A stretch of DNA of 64,000 nucleotides, taken from Oribacterium sp. oral taxon 102 (lineage in GTDB: Bacteria > Bacillota > Clostridia > Lachnospirales > Lachnospiraceae). Every line of letters begins with the position of its first letter. The first letter of the stretch is position 1. Of this stretch, positions 33,726-42,434 are shown one piece after another. The position numbers and the translations under genes are program-made. The notes under the pieces are model-generated. The model was given only the letters and a program-made list of their open reading frames with translations, had not been told where the DNA came from and made no database searches. The stretch lies in the NCBI RefSeq assembly GCF_013394775.1, contig NZ_JABXYT010000001.1, positions 510,501-574,500 of the forward strand, written 5' to 3'.

Positions 33726-34690
33726 GACGGCAGCTCCTCTGTAAGCCGAGTCCTGGGATGCAGCGCCGTGCCGAGCAGATCCACGAGGAGCGTGCAGAGC
33801 ACGACGGCGGCGGTGATGAAGACCACGCAGCCCTGGAGCAGTGGGAGATCCCGCTGCTCCACTGCAATGAGCAGCAGCCGCCCCAGCCCCGGCAGGGCGA
33901 ATACGCTCTCCACCACCGTAGTGCCGCCGAGCAGCTTCGCAAACTGGATGCCTGCCATGCTGAGAGGCGCAGTCAGGGAGGAACGGAGCGCATATTTCAG
34001 ATAAATTTTGTGTGCAGGAAGCCCCTGCACCCTTGCCATGACGATGTAGTCCTCCGAGAGCGCGTGCAGCATACTGGTTCGGAGCAGCCGAAGCAGTGGT
34101 GCCGTCTCTGCGAGGGACAGTGCCAGCGAGGGCAGAAAGATGCTCCTCAGATAAGGCAGGAAGCCTGCGGACAGCGGGGTGAAGCCAGAGGCAGGAAAGC
34201 ATTTCCTCCTGAGAGAAAAAAAGAGGATGAGCAGGAGACTGAGCCAGAAAGCGGGAATTGCGCTTCCGAGCTGGAGCAGGCTGCGGGAAAGGATATCCGG
34301 CAGCCTGTTCTTTCCGGCGGCAGCGGCGATCCCCAGAGGAAGCGCCAGGCTCAGGCTCATCAGCATACTGCATGCCGAGAGAGAGAGCGTCACCGGAAGC
34401 CGCTGCAGGATCAGGGTGCGAACCTTCTCGCCGTAGAGGAGGCTGCTGCCGAGATCAAACCGAAGCAGGCTCCGGAGCCAATGCAGATATTGCAGATACC
34501 ACGGAAGATCCAGCCCCAGCTGCCGCTCCAGCTGCCGAAGCTGCTCTGTCGAGGCATCTGTCCCGAGAGACAGCATGGCAGCGCTGCCGGCGAAGCTTCG
34601 CAGCGTGAAAAATGTAATCGCCGTGACGGCGAGCAGGACGAGAAGCGCTGCATAGATTCGTTTGATCGTGTAGTTCAGCATGGAAAACAC
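33722..34690 (-). CDS. Peptide-type ABC transporter permease (DppB/OppB-like)
   Basis: The 322-residue protein has the OppB layout: an N-terminal helix (IYAALLVLLAVTAITFF), then a long external loop (LERQLGLDLPWYLQYLHWL, LRFDLGSSLLYGEKV), then a five-helix core with the EAA loop (YIVMARVQGLPAHKIYLKYA) and the final GGTTVVESVFALPGLGRLL. The GTG at 34690 has GGGAG four bases upstream and overlaps the last base of the binding-protein stop; an ATG at 34681 is an alternative. It forms half of the channel with the DppC-like protein. Confidence 0.88.
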   Translation of the reverse strand: MFSMLNYTIKRIYAALLVLLAVTAITFFTLRSFAGSAAMLSLGTDASTEQLRQLERQLGLDLPWYLQYLHWLRSLLRFDLGSSLLYGEKVRTLILQRLPVTLSLSACSMLMSLSLALPLGIAAAAGKNRLPDILSRSLLQLGSAIPAFWLSLLLILFFSLRRKCFPASGFTPLSAGFLPYLRSIFLPSLALSLAETAPLLRLLRTSMLHALSEDYIVMARVQGLPAHKIYLKYALRSSLTAPLSMAGIQFAKLLGGTTVVESVFALPGLGRLLLIAVEQRDLPLLQGCVVFITAAVVLCTLLVDLLGTALHPRTRLTEELPS

Positions 34691-36240
34691 TAAGCTCCCT
34701 GCTGCTCGAAATGCAGCAGCTTGTACTCTGTGGTTTCAGACGGGTACATCACATAGCCCTTGAGACGGGAGGACATTGCGTAGATCCGCTGCTGCGTCTC
34801 AATCGGAATGACGGGCACCTGTTCGGAAATCAGTGTCTGGAACTGCCGGATCAGTTCGCTTCGCTTCTCTTCGTCAAGCTCATTTTTCAGGCTGTCCAGC
34901 AGGCTGTCCGCCTCGCCGCTCCGATCACTGATGTAGTCGCCGCTCTGGGAATGGAAGCGGGCAATGAAGTCATAGGCATTGAGCCGTCCGGAGTTTGCCA
35001 TGACGGTCATATCATAGTTTTTGTCGGTATAGACCTTCTGCATCCAGTCCGCCCAGGCGACGACCTCGATTTCGCAATGGATGCCGACCCGCTCGAGCTG
35101 ATCGGCGAGAATCAGACCGGTATTCAGATAGACGGGATAGCTCTTCGGGAGCGTCAGACCGATCGTGAAGCCGTCCGGATAGCCTGCCTCTGCGAGGAGC
35201 TGCTTCGCGTGCTCCGGATCGTATGGAATCGCCGCGTTGGTATCGATATATTCCTTTGCGCCATAGGGCAGGTAGGAGCCGACCTTGTCACCGAAGCCCT
35301 GGTTTACGGAACGGATGATCTCGTCCTTGTCGATGGCGCTCGCCATGGCCTGCCGGAGCAGAGGATTTTTGAGCAGGGGATTGTCCAGATTCATTCCGAC
35401 GATGGTCACGGAATTCAGGCTCTTCTGGTAGAGGGAGACCGCAGGATTGTCCCGAATAGGATCAATCGGTGTGCCGGTAAGGTCTACGAGGTCGATCTCG
35501 CCGCTGAGCAGCCCGACCATGGCGGAGTTGTTGTCCGGAATGATCTGGTAGTGGATATTTTCGATTGAAGCGGGGATATCGTGGTAGTCTTCATTCCGCG
35601 TGAGGCTAAGCTCCTGCTGCGGTGTCCAGCTTACGAAGCGATAGGCACCCGTCCCGACCGGTTTGGTCTTCAGACTGTCGCCGCTGTCCTTCGGGACAAT
35701 GACGGACCAGGGGTAAGCGAAGCTGCTCAAAAGATCGGCATCCGGCTTCTCTGTGAGAAAACGGATCGTATAATCGTCATAGATTTCCGTAGCGGTAATA
35801 TTCTGATAGTATTTTTTCTTCGGGCTGTCCTCCTCGTGGAGACGCTCGATGGAATATTTGACGTCCTCTGCGGTCATTTCCCTGCCGTCATGGAATTTCA
35901 CACCCCTTTTCAGATGGAAGAGCACGGAGCGATGATCCTCCGCTACTTCCCAGGACGTTGCGAGGCGGGGCTGCACCTCCCAGTTCTGGTCGATCAGAAT
36001 GAGCGGCTCATAGACGTTGCTGCTGACGAGATAGGTGGAGGCTGCCGCGGTCTTCTGAGGATCCAGCCCCTCCGGATCCGTCATCATTGCGACATGAAGC
36101 GTGGAAGCCTCCGGACTGTCGGAAGCCTCGGAGGATGCGGCGGCTGCGCCGGATTCGCCGGGAACTGCGGCGGAACCGCAGGCAGCGAGAGACAACACCA
36201 AAAGACCGGCGAGAATGCCGGCTAGAATCTGTTTTTTCAT
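34690..36240 (-). CDS. Peptide-type solute-binding lipoprotein (family 5)
   Basis: The 516-residue protein begins MKKQILAGILAGLLVLSLAAC, with the lipobox Cys near residue 21. After a Ser/Ala/Glu linker comes a family 5 (OppA/DppA/NikA) binding fold: MMTDPEGLDPQKTAA, VSSNVYEPLILIDQN, VLFHLKRGVKFHDGREMTAE, VGTGAYRFVSW, PLLRQAMASAIDKDEI. It is the first gene of the operon and sets substrate specificity, either peptides or possibly nickel or other small solutes; the sequence does not decide. The open frame upstream of 36240 has no family similarity. No confident promoter was seen. Confidence 0.88.
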   Translation of the reverse strand: MKKQILAGILAGLLVLSLAACGSAAVPGESGAAAASSEASDSPEASTLHVAMMTDPEGLDPQKTAAASTYLVSSNVYEPLILIDQNWEVQPRLATSWEVAEDHRSVLFHLKRGVKFHDGREMTAEDVKYSIERLHEEDSPKKKYYQNITATEIYDDYTIRFLTEKPDADLLSSFAYPWSVIVPKDSGDSLKTKPVGTGAYRFVSWTPQQELSLTRNEDYHDIPASIENIHYQIIPDNNSAMVGLLSGEIDLVDLTGTPIDPIRDNPAVSLYQKSLNSVTIVGMNLDNPLLKNPLLRQAMASAIDKDEIIRSVNQGFGDKVGSYLPYGAKEYIDTNAAIPYDPEHAKQLLAEAGYPDGFTIGLTLPKSYPVYLNTGLILADQLERVGIHCEIEVVAWADWMQKVYTDKNYDMTVMANSGRLNAYDFIARFHSQSGDYISDRSGEADSLLDSLKNELDEEKRSELIRQFQTLISEQVPVIPIETQQRIYAMSSRLKGYVMYPSETTEYKLLHFEQQGA

Positions 36241-36464
36241 GGATACTCCCTTCAGTGAATAAAATTTTGCATTGCAAATATCTTTTCCTGAAATCAGAAC
36301 GGACGCTCCGGTATGGTCTGTGAATATCGCTGGAAAACCATGCCATTCCACACTGCCGCATAGCGCCGTCTGTTCAGCGTCCGGAAACCCGGAACGGAAC
36401 ATCCTCATTTAACGACAAAAGTCCGGAAAAGTCAAGGAAAGCGCGGCGAAGGCATGATGTCCTC

Positions 36465-36562
36465 ATAAGCAATTCGCTGAAATTCCATTTCAAATTTATC
36501 GTCCTCATTTTCACAACAATCCAATTCATTGCCATCATTTCTGCTTCAGTGAATTGCGAAGC
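36465..36562 (-). repeat. Dispersed repeat R1, copy c (inverted-terminus form)
   Basis: This copy has two inverted ends: GCAATTCGCTGAA at 36469-36481, and its near-perfect reverse complement at 36546-36558. Read on the minus strand it shares GCAATTC-CTGAA-CAGAAA and later ATTTGAAATGG with copies at 47598 and 52861. The 341-base gap between the binding-protein start and rluA holds this repeat and no recognisable gene. Confidence 0.55.
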
Positions 36563-36581
36563 GCTTCGCTGATGCTGCATT

Positions 36582-37631
36582 TCATACCATCCTCGCGGCG
36601 GGGACGGCGTGATGCTCTCTGTAATGCGGGAAGAGATTACGCATATCGGCGGGGAGCGGCGCCTCGAAGCAGAGTGTTTGCCCGTTGATGGGATGGCGGA
36701 AGCGGAGCGCGTGGGAATGCAGCGCCTGCCGGGAAATATAGCGGAAGTTCGGGTGATAGAGGAAGTCGCCGGGCAGAGGATGACCGAGGTAGAGCATGTG
36801 GACGCGGATCTGATGCGTGCGTCCGGTCTCGAGCCGCAGGCGGATCAGGGAGAGATCCCGCGCGCTGTCGTATTCGAGAAGCTGCAGGAAGCTTACGGCG
36901 CGGATGCCCCGCTCGAAGTCTACGCAGCGCTTCATCGCGACATCCCCCTGATCGAGCAGCGGCGCAGAGATGCGGAGTCCGGGAGCGGTGCTCTTCGCGG
37001 CATCGTGCGCTTCGGAGAGAGAGGGGAAGGGCGCTGCGGAAACCGCGGGGAGCCCTCTTTCCAGTGTTTCCATCGGATTTCCGCAGCAGATCGCGAGGTA
37101 CTCTCTCCGGATTTCCCGCGCGGTGAGCGCCGCACCCAGCACGCCGGCGGCAAGCATGTTTTTCGCACAGATCAGCAGCCCGCTGGTATCGCGATCCAGG
37201 CGGTTGATGACACGGTAGATGAACTTCTCCTTTCCCAGACTGTGATGCGCATAGTAGCAGAGCGCGTTCCCGAGACTGTCGCCGAAGTGCCCCTTGGAGG
37301 GATGAACGGGAAGTCCCGCAGGCTTCTGGATGAGCTGGATATCCTCATCCTCATAGATCATGTCGATTGGGAGCGGACTCTCCGGGACATACTCGCTCTC
37401 GTCCGTTTCGAGCAGCCGCACCTCGAGAAGGTCACCGCCGGAGAGCCGGTGCGTGGTGAAGATATGCTCCCCGTTTCGTGTGATGCCGCAGCAGTCCGGG
37501 AGATTCGTACGCTTCAGATGGCTCAGAATATGTCTGGAATATCCCTTTTCACGAAGAAAAGCCCCGACGCGGATGCCGTCCAGGCTTTTCGGGATCTCAT
37601 AGCGGAGGATGCGAAGATCCGGATTCTTCAT
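36582..37631 (-). CDS. RluA-family 23S rRNA/tRNA pseudouridine synthase
   Basis: The 349-residue enzyme isomerises specific uridines to pseudouridine in RNA. It has an S4-like N-terminal RNA-binding stretch (SLDGIRVGAFLREKGYSRHI, HLKRTN), then the catalytic motif INRLDRDTSGLLICAKN with the nucleophilic Asp, and the later RLETGRTHQIRVHMLYLGHP motif that closes the RluA core. Family and length agree with RluD/YlyB-type enzymes; the target site cannot be assigned. It lies six bases after the rfbC stop on the same strand and is probably co-transcribed. Confidence 0.92.
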   Translation of the reverse strand: MKNPDLRILRYEIPKSLDGIRVGAFLREKGYSRHILSHLKRTNLPDCCGITRNGEHIFTTHRLSGGDLLEVRLLETDESEYVPESPLPIDMIYEDEDIQLIQKPAGLPVHPSKGHFGDSLGNALCYYAHHSLGKEKFIYRVINRLDRDTSGLLICAKNMLAAGVLGAALTAREIRREYLAICCGNPMETLERGLPAVSAAPFPSLSEAHDAAKSTAPGLRISAPLLDQGDVAMKRCVDFERGIRAVSFLQLLEYDSARDLSLIRLRLETGRTHQIRVHMLYLGHPLPGDFLYHPNFRYISRQALHSHALRFRHPINGQTLCFEAPLPADMRNLFPHYREHHAVPAARMV

Positions 37632-37637
37632 TTTGCG

Positions 37638-38246
37638 TTACCCTTCGAAGCGGAAGCTGTCCCGAAGTCCGAGCCAGCGCTGATCCTTTTCGGAGAGCGT
37701 AAGAGGGGTTCCGTCCGAAAGGCGGTAGCCCTCTGCGGAGGCGGTGCCTGCATAGTTCCCACAGAGCTCCGGCCAGCGAATGCCGATCTCCGGATCATTC
37801 CAGGCGAGCCCGCCCTCGTCGCCCGGGTGGTAGAAGTCCGTGACCTTGTAGCAGAATTCTGCGGTATCGGAGAGCACGAGGAAGCCGTGCGCGAAGCCCT
37901 CGGAAATATAGAACTGCTTCTGATTTTCCGCACTGAGCTCTACGCCGAAATACTGCCCGTAGCTGGGGCTTTCCTTCCGGAGATCGACGGCGACGTCATA
38001 GACCCGTCCGCGGATGACCCGGACGAGCTTGCCCTGCGGGTATTGCTTCTGATAATGCAGCCCGCGCAGCACGCCCTTTACGGACATGCTCTGATTGTCC
38101 TGCACGAAAATCATATTGAGCCCCGCTTCACGGAGATCCTGCTGATTGTAGGTCTCCATGAAATAGCCGCGTTCGTCTCCGTGCACCGTCGGCGTAATGA
38201 CGTACAAGCCCTCAATCGGCGCCTTCTCTACCTTGATTTGTCCCAT
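37638..38246 (-). CDS. rfbC: dTDP-4-dehydrorhamnose 3,5-epimerase
   Basis: The 202-residue protein is an RmlC cupin that epimerises dTDP-4-keto-6-deoxyglucose at C3 and C5 on the way to dTDP-L-rhamnose. Seen are GDERGYFMETYNQQDL, FVQDNQSMSVKGVLRGLHYQ with the catalytic His region, YDVAVDLRKESPSYGQ and SEGFAHGFLVLSD. The C-terminus is complete (RWLGLRDSF). The ATG at 38246 has GGAAGG upstream. Other rml genes are absent here, so the rhamnose pathway must be completed elsewhere. It is followed at once by the RluA gene. Confidence 0.92.
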   Translation of the reverse strand: MGQIKVEKAPIEGLYVITPTVHGDERGYFMETYNQQDLREAGLNMIFVQDNQSMSVKGVLRGLHYQKQYPQGKLVRVIRGRVYDVAVDLRKESPSYGQYFGVELSAENQKQFYISEGFAHGFLVLSDTAEFCYKVTDFYHPGDEGGLAWNDPEIGIRWPELCGNYAGTASAEGYRLSDGTPLTLSEKDQRWLGLRDSFRFEG

Positions 38247-38270
38247 ATATCTGCTTCCTTCCTCTTTCTT

Positions 38271-38346
38271 ATGTATAAGTCCTCTGTCATGCAGGCAAAT
38301 GCGCTGTAAGCTTGCGCGCAAAAGCATTTGACTATATGACAGGACA
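38271..38346 (-). repeat. Dispersed palindromic repeat R2, copy A
   Basis: On the minus strand the first 25 bases, including GTCATATAGTCAAATGCTT, are identical to copy B at 42435. The inverted half GCATTTG-CTGCATGACAG and the flanking CTTATACA are shared too. The two arms can pair into one long hairpin. It sits just upstream of rfbC within the 436-base rfbC-perR intergenic region. Confidence 0.65.
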
Positions 38347-38571
38347 ACAGGTATGAATAAAAAGTGATGCGTATAAGCTTCCTTATTATAAAGAAAAATG
38401 CGGAGAAATGCAATTCCGCAGGACGCGGACAATTGATCTTTATTCTTTTTATAATACTATATAAAGCATGTTGAAACTGTGCTGCATTTCCGTTATAATG
38501 CAAAGAAATGCACAGATTTCAGCTGCTGCAATGTCTGTATTTCCGGCATGGGGATTTATGACAGAATCAGC

Positions 38572-38600
38572 TTGACAAAACCAGAAGAAAGAATTATACT
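38572..38600 (+). promoter_or_regulatory. Sigma-A promoter of perR
   Basis: TTGACA, a 17-base spacer, then TATACT. It ends about 80 bases upstream of the perR ATG, with a PerR box just beyond the expected start site. Confidence 0.8.
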
Positions 38601-38611
38601 CATCAAAGAGT

Positions 38612-38626
38612 TGATAATGATTATTA
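38612..38626 (+). promoter_or_regulatory. PerR box controlling perR (autoregulation)
   Basis: TGATAATGATTATTA matches the PerR consensus at 13 of 15 positions with a perfect ATAAT-N-ATTAT core. It starts 12 bases after the -10, so bound PerR would block early elongation or initiation of its own gene. Confidence 0.75.
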
Positions 38627-38682
38627 TTCTGAATTACTGGAAGGACATTCCGGCAGAGTGGAATACGACAGAAAGGAGCAGG

Positions 38683-39069
38683 ATGAATTATTCGAGACAA
38701 AGGGAGGCCGTGAAGGAGCAGCTGAAGCTTCATCACGATCATCCGACAGCGGATCTCATTTTCGCTGAACTGAGAGAAAAGGATCCCAACATCAGCCTCG
38801 CGACAGTTTATCGGAATTTGAAGCTGCTTTCCGAGGTGGGGGAGATCCAGAAACTTTCCTTCGTGTCCGGTGCAGATCATTTTGACCCGAACACCTCCAA
38901 TCATTATCACTTCGTCTGCGACCGCTGCGGAAGGATATTCGATGTGCCGATAGAGGTGACGAAGGATCTGGACATGCGGGCGGAGGACTTTCTCCCTGCG
39001 GAGATCACGGGACATGAGCTGGTATTCCATGGAATCTGCGACGACTGCAGGGAGAAGCAGGCGGTGTAG
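38683..39069 (+). CDS. perR: PerR-type peroxide-responsive Fur-family repressor
   Basis: The 128-residue protein is a Fur-family regulator. The N-terminal winged helix contains HPTADLIFAELREKDPNISL and ATVYRNLKLLSEVGEI. The dimer domain has the metal ligands GADHFDPNTSNHYHF, which match the His/Asp set of PerR regulatory sites. Two CxxC pairs (CDRC, CDDC) form the structural zinc site. PerR with Fe or Mn represses peroxide genes; oxidation of the Fe-binding His releases DNA. The ATG at 38683 has AAAGGAGCAGG upstream. A PerR box overlaps its leader, and rubrerythrins lie downstream and 8 kb upstream, giving a coherent regulon. Confidence 0.88.
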   Translation: MNYSRQREAVKEQLKLHHDHPTADLIFAELREKDPNISLATVYRNLKLLSEVGEIQKLSFVSGADHFDPNTSNHYHFVCDRCGRIFDVPIEVTKDLDMRAEDFLPAEITGHELVFHGICDDCREKQAV

Positions 39070-39132
39070 GAGACAGGACGCCGCATCGTTCCCCTGCGGC
39101 GGGAAAACCGATTACAGGAAATCGGGAAGGTT

Positions 39133-39168
39133 GAGTCTGTTCAGGGACGGGAGGAGCCGTGCCTGAAC
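39133..39168 (+). promoter_or_regulatory. Leader hairpin ahead of reverse rubrerythrin
   Basis: GTTCAGGGACGG and CCGTGCCTGAAC form a 12-bp stem with one mismatch, ending about 11 bases before the AAAAGGAG ribosome site. A second hairpin (CGCCGCA/TGCGGCG) lies at 39079-39101. Neither has a T tract. They may stabilise or control the perR-rubrerythrin message. Confidence 0.4.
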
Positions 39169-39190
39169 TTCAAAAGAAAAGGAGAAGACT

Positions 39191-39733
39191 ATGAAGACTT
39201 GGGTATGTTCGGTATGCGGTTATGTGTTCGAGGGCGAGCAGGCTCCGGAGGTATGTCCGGTTTGCAAGGCGCCGGCTTCGAAGTTCATCGAGCAGGGCGG
39301 AGAGATGACATGGGCGGCAGAGCACGTCGTAGGCGTGGCTTCCGACGCGCCGGAGGATATCAAGGCTGACCTCCGTGCAAATTTCGAGGGAGAGTGCTCT
39401 GAGGTCGGTATGTATCTCGCGATGTCCAGAGTGGCGTTCCGCGAGGGGTATCCGGAGATCGGCGAGTATTGGAAGACCGCAGCCTTCGAGGAGGCAGAGC
39501 ATGCATCGAAGTTCGCGGAGCTCCTCGGCGAGTGCGTATCCGCATCCACCAAGGAGAACCTTACGGTTCGTGTGAAGGCAGAGAACGGCGCTACCGCGGG
39601 CAAGACCGACCTCGCGAAGAGGGCAAAGGCGCTGAACCTCGATGCGATTCACGATACTGTACATGAGATGGCACGCGATGAGGCAAGACATGGCAAGGCG
39701 TTTGCCGGACTGCTGAAGAGATACTTCGGCTGA
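39191..39733 (+). CDS. Reverse rubrerythrin (N-terminal rubredoxin domain)
   Basis: The 180-residue protein has the reversed domain order of the clostridial revRbr/Rbr3A group. A rubredoxin FeS4 site is at residues 1-35 ([12 protein letters not shown] and [12 protein letters not shown]). A ferritin-like diiron four-helix domain follows ([55 protein letters not shown]). These proteins act as NADH-linked hydrogen-peroxide and oxygen reductases in Clostridia. It lies 121 bases after perR on the same strand, with AAAAGGAG before the ATG and no promoter in between, so co-transcription from the PerR-controlled promoter is likely. Confidence 0.92.
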   Translation: MKTWVCSVCGYVFEGEQAPEVCPVCKAPASKFIEQGGEMTWAAEHVVGVASDAPEDIKADLRANFEGECSEVGMYLAMSRVAFREGYPEIGEYWKTAAFEEAEHASKFAELLGECVSASTKENLTVRVKAENGATAGKTDLAKRAKALNLDAIHDTVHEMARDEARHGKAFAGLLKRYFG

Positions 39734-39746
39734 TACAGGGAATACA

Positions 39747-39776
39747 GGGAGGGCTGCTTCTGCGGCTCTCCTTTGT
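39747..39776 (+). terminator. Terminator after reverse rubrerythrin
   Basis: GGAGGGCTGC pairs with GCGGCTCTCC (two non-Watson-Crick positions) around TTCT, and TTTGTT follows. Confidence 0.6.
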
Positions 39777-39841
39777 TATTGGCAGAAGTTCCCGAATCCT
39801 CCCCGACATGGGAGTTTTCCCGAATCCCGACGGTGCAGCGA

Positions 39842-39870
39842 TTGACTATGGGGCTGCTTTGTAATAAACT
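39842..39870 (+). promoter_or_regulatory. Probable promoter of gpmI
   Basis: TTGACT, a 17-base spacer, then TAAACT. It ends 48 bases upstream of the gpmI ATG. Confidence 0.5.
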
Positions 39871-39917
39871 GAACAATGTTTAAATTTCAGTACATTGCGA
39901 CAGATTCGGAGGAAAAA

Positions 39918-41465
39918 ATGACGAATAGAAAACCTGTTGTACTTTTGATCTTAGATGGATACGGACTGAACCCACAGAAGGAGGGAAATGCCATCGCGAT
40001 GGCGGAGACACCGGTCATGGATCGGCTCGAGGCGGAGTGCCCGTTCGTTCCCGGCTACGCGTCGGGGCTCGCGGTCGGACTTCCGGACGGGCAGATGGGG
40101 AACTCTGAGGTCGGACATATGAATATGGGCGCCGGCCGCATCGTCTATCAGGAGCTGACCCGCATCAGCAAGTCGATTCAGGACGGAGATTTCTTTGAAA
40201 ATGCAGAGCTGCTCGCGGCAGTGCGGAACTGTCAGGAGAAGGATTCTGCCCTGCATCTGATGGGGCTGGTTTCCGACGGCGGCGTGCATTCTCATCTGGA
40301 GCATATCTTCGGATTGCTGGAGCTTGCGAAGCGGAATGGGCTCAAGCGGGTTTATCTCCATGCCTTTCTCGACGGCAGGGATACGCCGCCGGATTCCGGG
40401 CGGCTTTTCCTCCGGGCGGTAGAGGAGAAGATGGCGGAGCTTTCGGTCGGAGAGATTGCGACAATCTCCGGACGCTACTATGCGATGGATCGTGACAAGA
40501 ACTACGACCGAGTCGTGAGGGCGTATGACGCGATGACGAAGGGGGTCGGCGTGACCGCGTCCTCTGCATCGGAGGCGATCGAGGCAAGCTATCAGAGAGA
40601 GGTGTTGGACGAGTTCGTGGAGCCGACCGTCATTCAGAAGGACGGCGCGCCGACCGCGACCATTCAGGACGGCGATTCTGTAATCTTCTTTAATTTCCGT
40701 CCGGATCGTGCCCGGGAGATGACGCACTGCTTCTGTGATACGGATTTCCGCTTCTTTGAGAGGCCGCACCGTATCGAGACCTGCTTCGTCTGCTTCACTG
40801 ACTACGACCCGCTGATTCCGAACAAGCTGGTCGCATTTAAGAAGCAGAGTATCACGAATACCCTCGGAGAGTATGTGGCGTCTCTCGGACTCCGGCAGGT
40901 ACGGATCGCGGAGACGGAGAAGTACGCGCATGTGACCTTCTTCTTCAACGGCGGCGTAGAGGAGCCGAATCCGGGCGAGGACAGAATCCTCGTACCGTCT
41001 CCGAAGGATGTAGCGACCTATGATCTGAAGCCGCAGATGTCCTGTCCGGAGGTCTGCGACCGTATGGTGGAGGCGATCGGCTCCGGCAAATATGACCTCG
41101 TGATCACGAATTTCGCGAATCCGGATATGGTCGGACATACCGGCGTGATCCCGGCGGCGGTGAAGGCGATTGAGGTGGTCGATGAGGCGGTCGGCAGAGT
41201 GGTAGAGGCGGTGAAGAAGGCGGATGGGCAGCTCTTCATCTTAGCGGATCACGGCAATGCGGACAAGATGATCGACGAGAAGACCGGCGAGCCGTTCACG
41301 GCGCATACCACGAATCCGGTTCCGTTCATTCTCGTGAACGCCGATCCGAAGTATACGCTCCGGGAAAACGGCTGTCTGGCGGATGTCGCGCCGACGCTTC
41401 TCCAGCTCATGGAGCTGCCGCAGCCTGCCGAAATGACCGGAAAGTCTCTCCTTATAGAGAAATGA
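39918..41465 (+). CDS. gpmI: 2,3-bisphosphoglycerate-independent phosphoglycerate mutase
   Basis: The 515-residue enzyme is the Mn-dependent, cofactor-independent mutase of glycolysis. It shows VVLLILDGYGLNP with the first metal Asp, GQMGNSEVGHMNMGAGR with the catalytic Ser that carries phosphate, VSDGGVHSHLEHI, FLDGRDTPP, FFNFRPDRAREM, ADHGNADKMID and AHTTNPVPFIL. The length is typical (about 510). The ATG at 39918 has GGAGGAAAAA upstream; the open frame from 39876 adds an unrelated stretch. The degV gene follows 61 bases later. Confidence 0.96.
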   Translation: MTNRKPVVLLILDGYGLNPQKEGNAIAMAETPVMDRLEAECPFVPGYASGLAVGLPDGQMGNSEVGHMNMGAGRIVYQELTRISKSIQDGDFFENAELLAAVRNCQEKDSALHLMGLVSDGGVHSHLEHIFGLLELAKRNGLKRVYLHAFLDGRDTPPDSGRLFLRAVEEKMAELSVGEIATISGRYYAMDRDKNYDRVVRAYDAMTKGVGVTASSASEAIEASYQREVLDEFVEPTVIQKDGAPTATIQDGDSVIFFNFRPDRAREMTHCFCDTDFRFFERPHRIETCFVCFTDYDPLIPNKLVAFKKQSITNTLGEYVASLGLRQVRIAETEKYAHVTFFFNGGVEEPNPGEDRILVPSPKDVATYDLKPQMSCPEVCDRMVEAIGSGKYDLVITNFANPDMVGHTGVIPAAVKAIEVVDEAVGRVVEAVKKADGQLFILADHGNADKMIDEKTGEPFTAHTTNPVPFILVNADPKYTLRENGCLADVAPTLLQLMELPQPAEMTGKSLLIEK

Positions 41466-41526
41466 TTCCGAATTGACAGAGCTCCCCTTTTTCGATATCA
41501 TCAAATGGAAAATTGGAGGAACAGAT

Positions 41527-42420
41527 ATGAAAATAGAGGTTTCCACAGATTCCGGCTCCGGGATATCGCAGGAGGAGAGCAGACTGCTGGGCATCCGGGT
41601 AGTGCCGATGCCGTTTCGTATCGACGGGCAGGAATTTTTCGAAGATATCAATATTACGAGAGAGGACTTCTTCGAGCGGCTGGAGCAGGGTGCGGAGGTC
41701 GCGACCTCGCAGCCCTCGATGGAGGACGTGATGCGGGTCTGGGACGAGCTGCTCAGGGAATGCGATGCGATCGTACATGTTCCGCTGACCTCGGGGCTTT
41801 CGGGCTCTACGCAGACGGCGATCATGCTGTCGCAGGAGGAGCGGTATGAGGGAAGGGTTTTCGTAGCGGACAGCCGCGGTGTCTCGGTCGTGCAGCGGCA
41901 GCATTGCCTCTTCGCGAAGGAGCTGGCGGAGAAGGGGTATCCGGCGGATCAGATCCGGGACATCCTGAACCGGGAGGCATCCTCGAACAGTATTTTTATC
42001 GGGGTGGATACACTGAAGTATCTGAAGAAGGGCGGCAGGATCACGCCGGTTGCGGCAGCGATCGGGACGCTGCTCCATATCAAGCCGGTGCTCACCATCG
42101 TGAAGGGCGGGAAGCTCGATTCCTATACAAAGGTGCGAACCACGAGGCAGGTGAAGGAGGCGATCATCGCCGGACTGCGGGAGGATCTCGCGAAGAAGCA
42201 CGGGGATCCGGAGGGAAAGAACTGCTATATCGCTGTCGCCTATACCGACAACCGCGAGCAGGCGGAGGCGTTTGCGGACGAGCTGCGGGAGGCATTTCCG
42301 AACCGGCTCGGATCGGAGATCGTCGTGAATCCGCTGTCGCTTCTGATTTCCTGTCACATCGGGCAGAATGGGCTCGGCGGCGCGCTGATCGAGCGCATGC
42401 CGGAGCTGGAAAAACGATAA
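41527..42420 (+). CDS. DegV family fatty-acid-binding protein
   Basis: The 297-residue protein has the two-domain DegV fold. The start KIEVSTDSGSGISQEESRLLGI, the EDINITREDFFERL helix, TSQPSMEDVMRVWDELL, the VPLTSGLSGSTQTAIML fatty-acid head-group pocket, and VDTLKYLKKGGRI with ALGT-type helix GTLLHIKPVLTIVKGG are present. In Firmicutes such proteins (FakB) bind fatty acids for phosphorylation by FakA and entry to phospholipids. No fakA lies here, so this is assigned only to the family. GGAGGAACAGAT precedes the ATG. Confidence 0.9.
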   Translation: MKIEVSTDSGSGISQEESRLLGIRVVPMPFRIDGQEFFEDINITREDFFERLEQGAEVATSQPSMEDVMRVWDELLRECDAIVHVPLTSGLSGSTQTAIMLSQEERYEGRVFVADSRGVSVVQRQHCLFAKELAEKGYPADQIRDILNREASSNSIFIGVDTLKYLKKGGRITPVAAAIGTLLHIKPVLTIVKGGKLDSYTKVRTTRQVKEAIIAGLREDLAKKHGDPEGKNCYIAVAYTDNREQAEAFADELREAFPNRLGSEIVVNPLSLLISCHIGQNGLGGALIERMPELEKR

Positions 42421-42434
42421 ATCCGCTGCCGGAA

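Noticed and set aside
32904..34373. N-terminal extension of the DppC-like permease to 489 codons
   Set aside because: The extra part lies inside the DppB-like gene; the permease start at 33725 shows the usual ATGA overlap and membrane helix.
36374..36580. 68-codon minus-strand ORF
   Set aside because: It coincides with repeat R1 copy c; its likeness to an ORF at 52.9 kb follows from repeat DNA identity, not from a shared protein.
36609..38309. 566-codon plus-strand frame over rluA and rfbC
   Set aside because: It crosses two well-supported minus-strand genes and has no motif.
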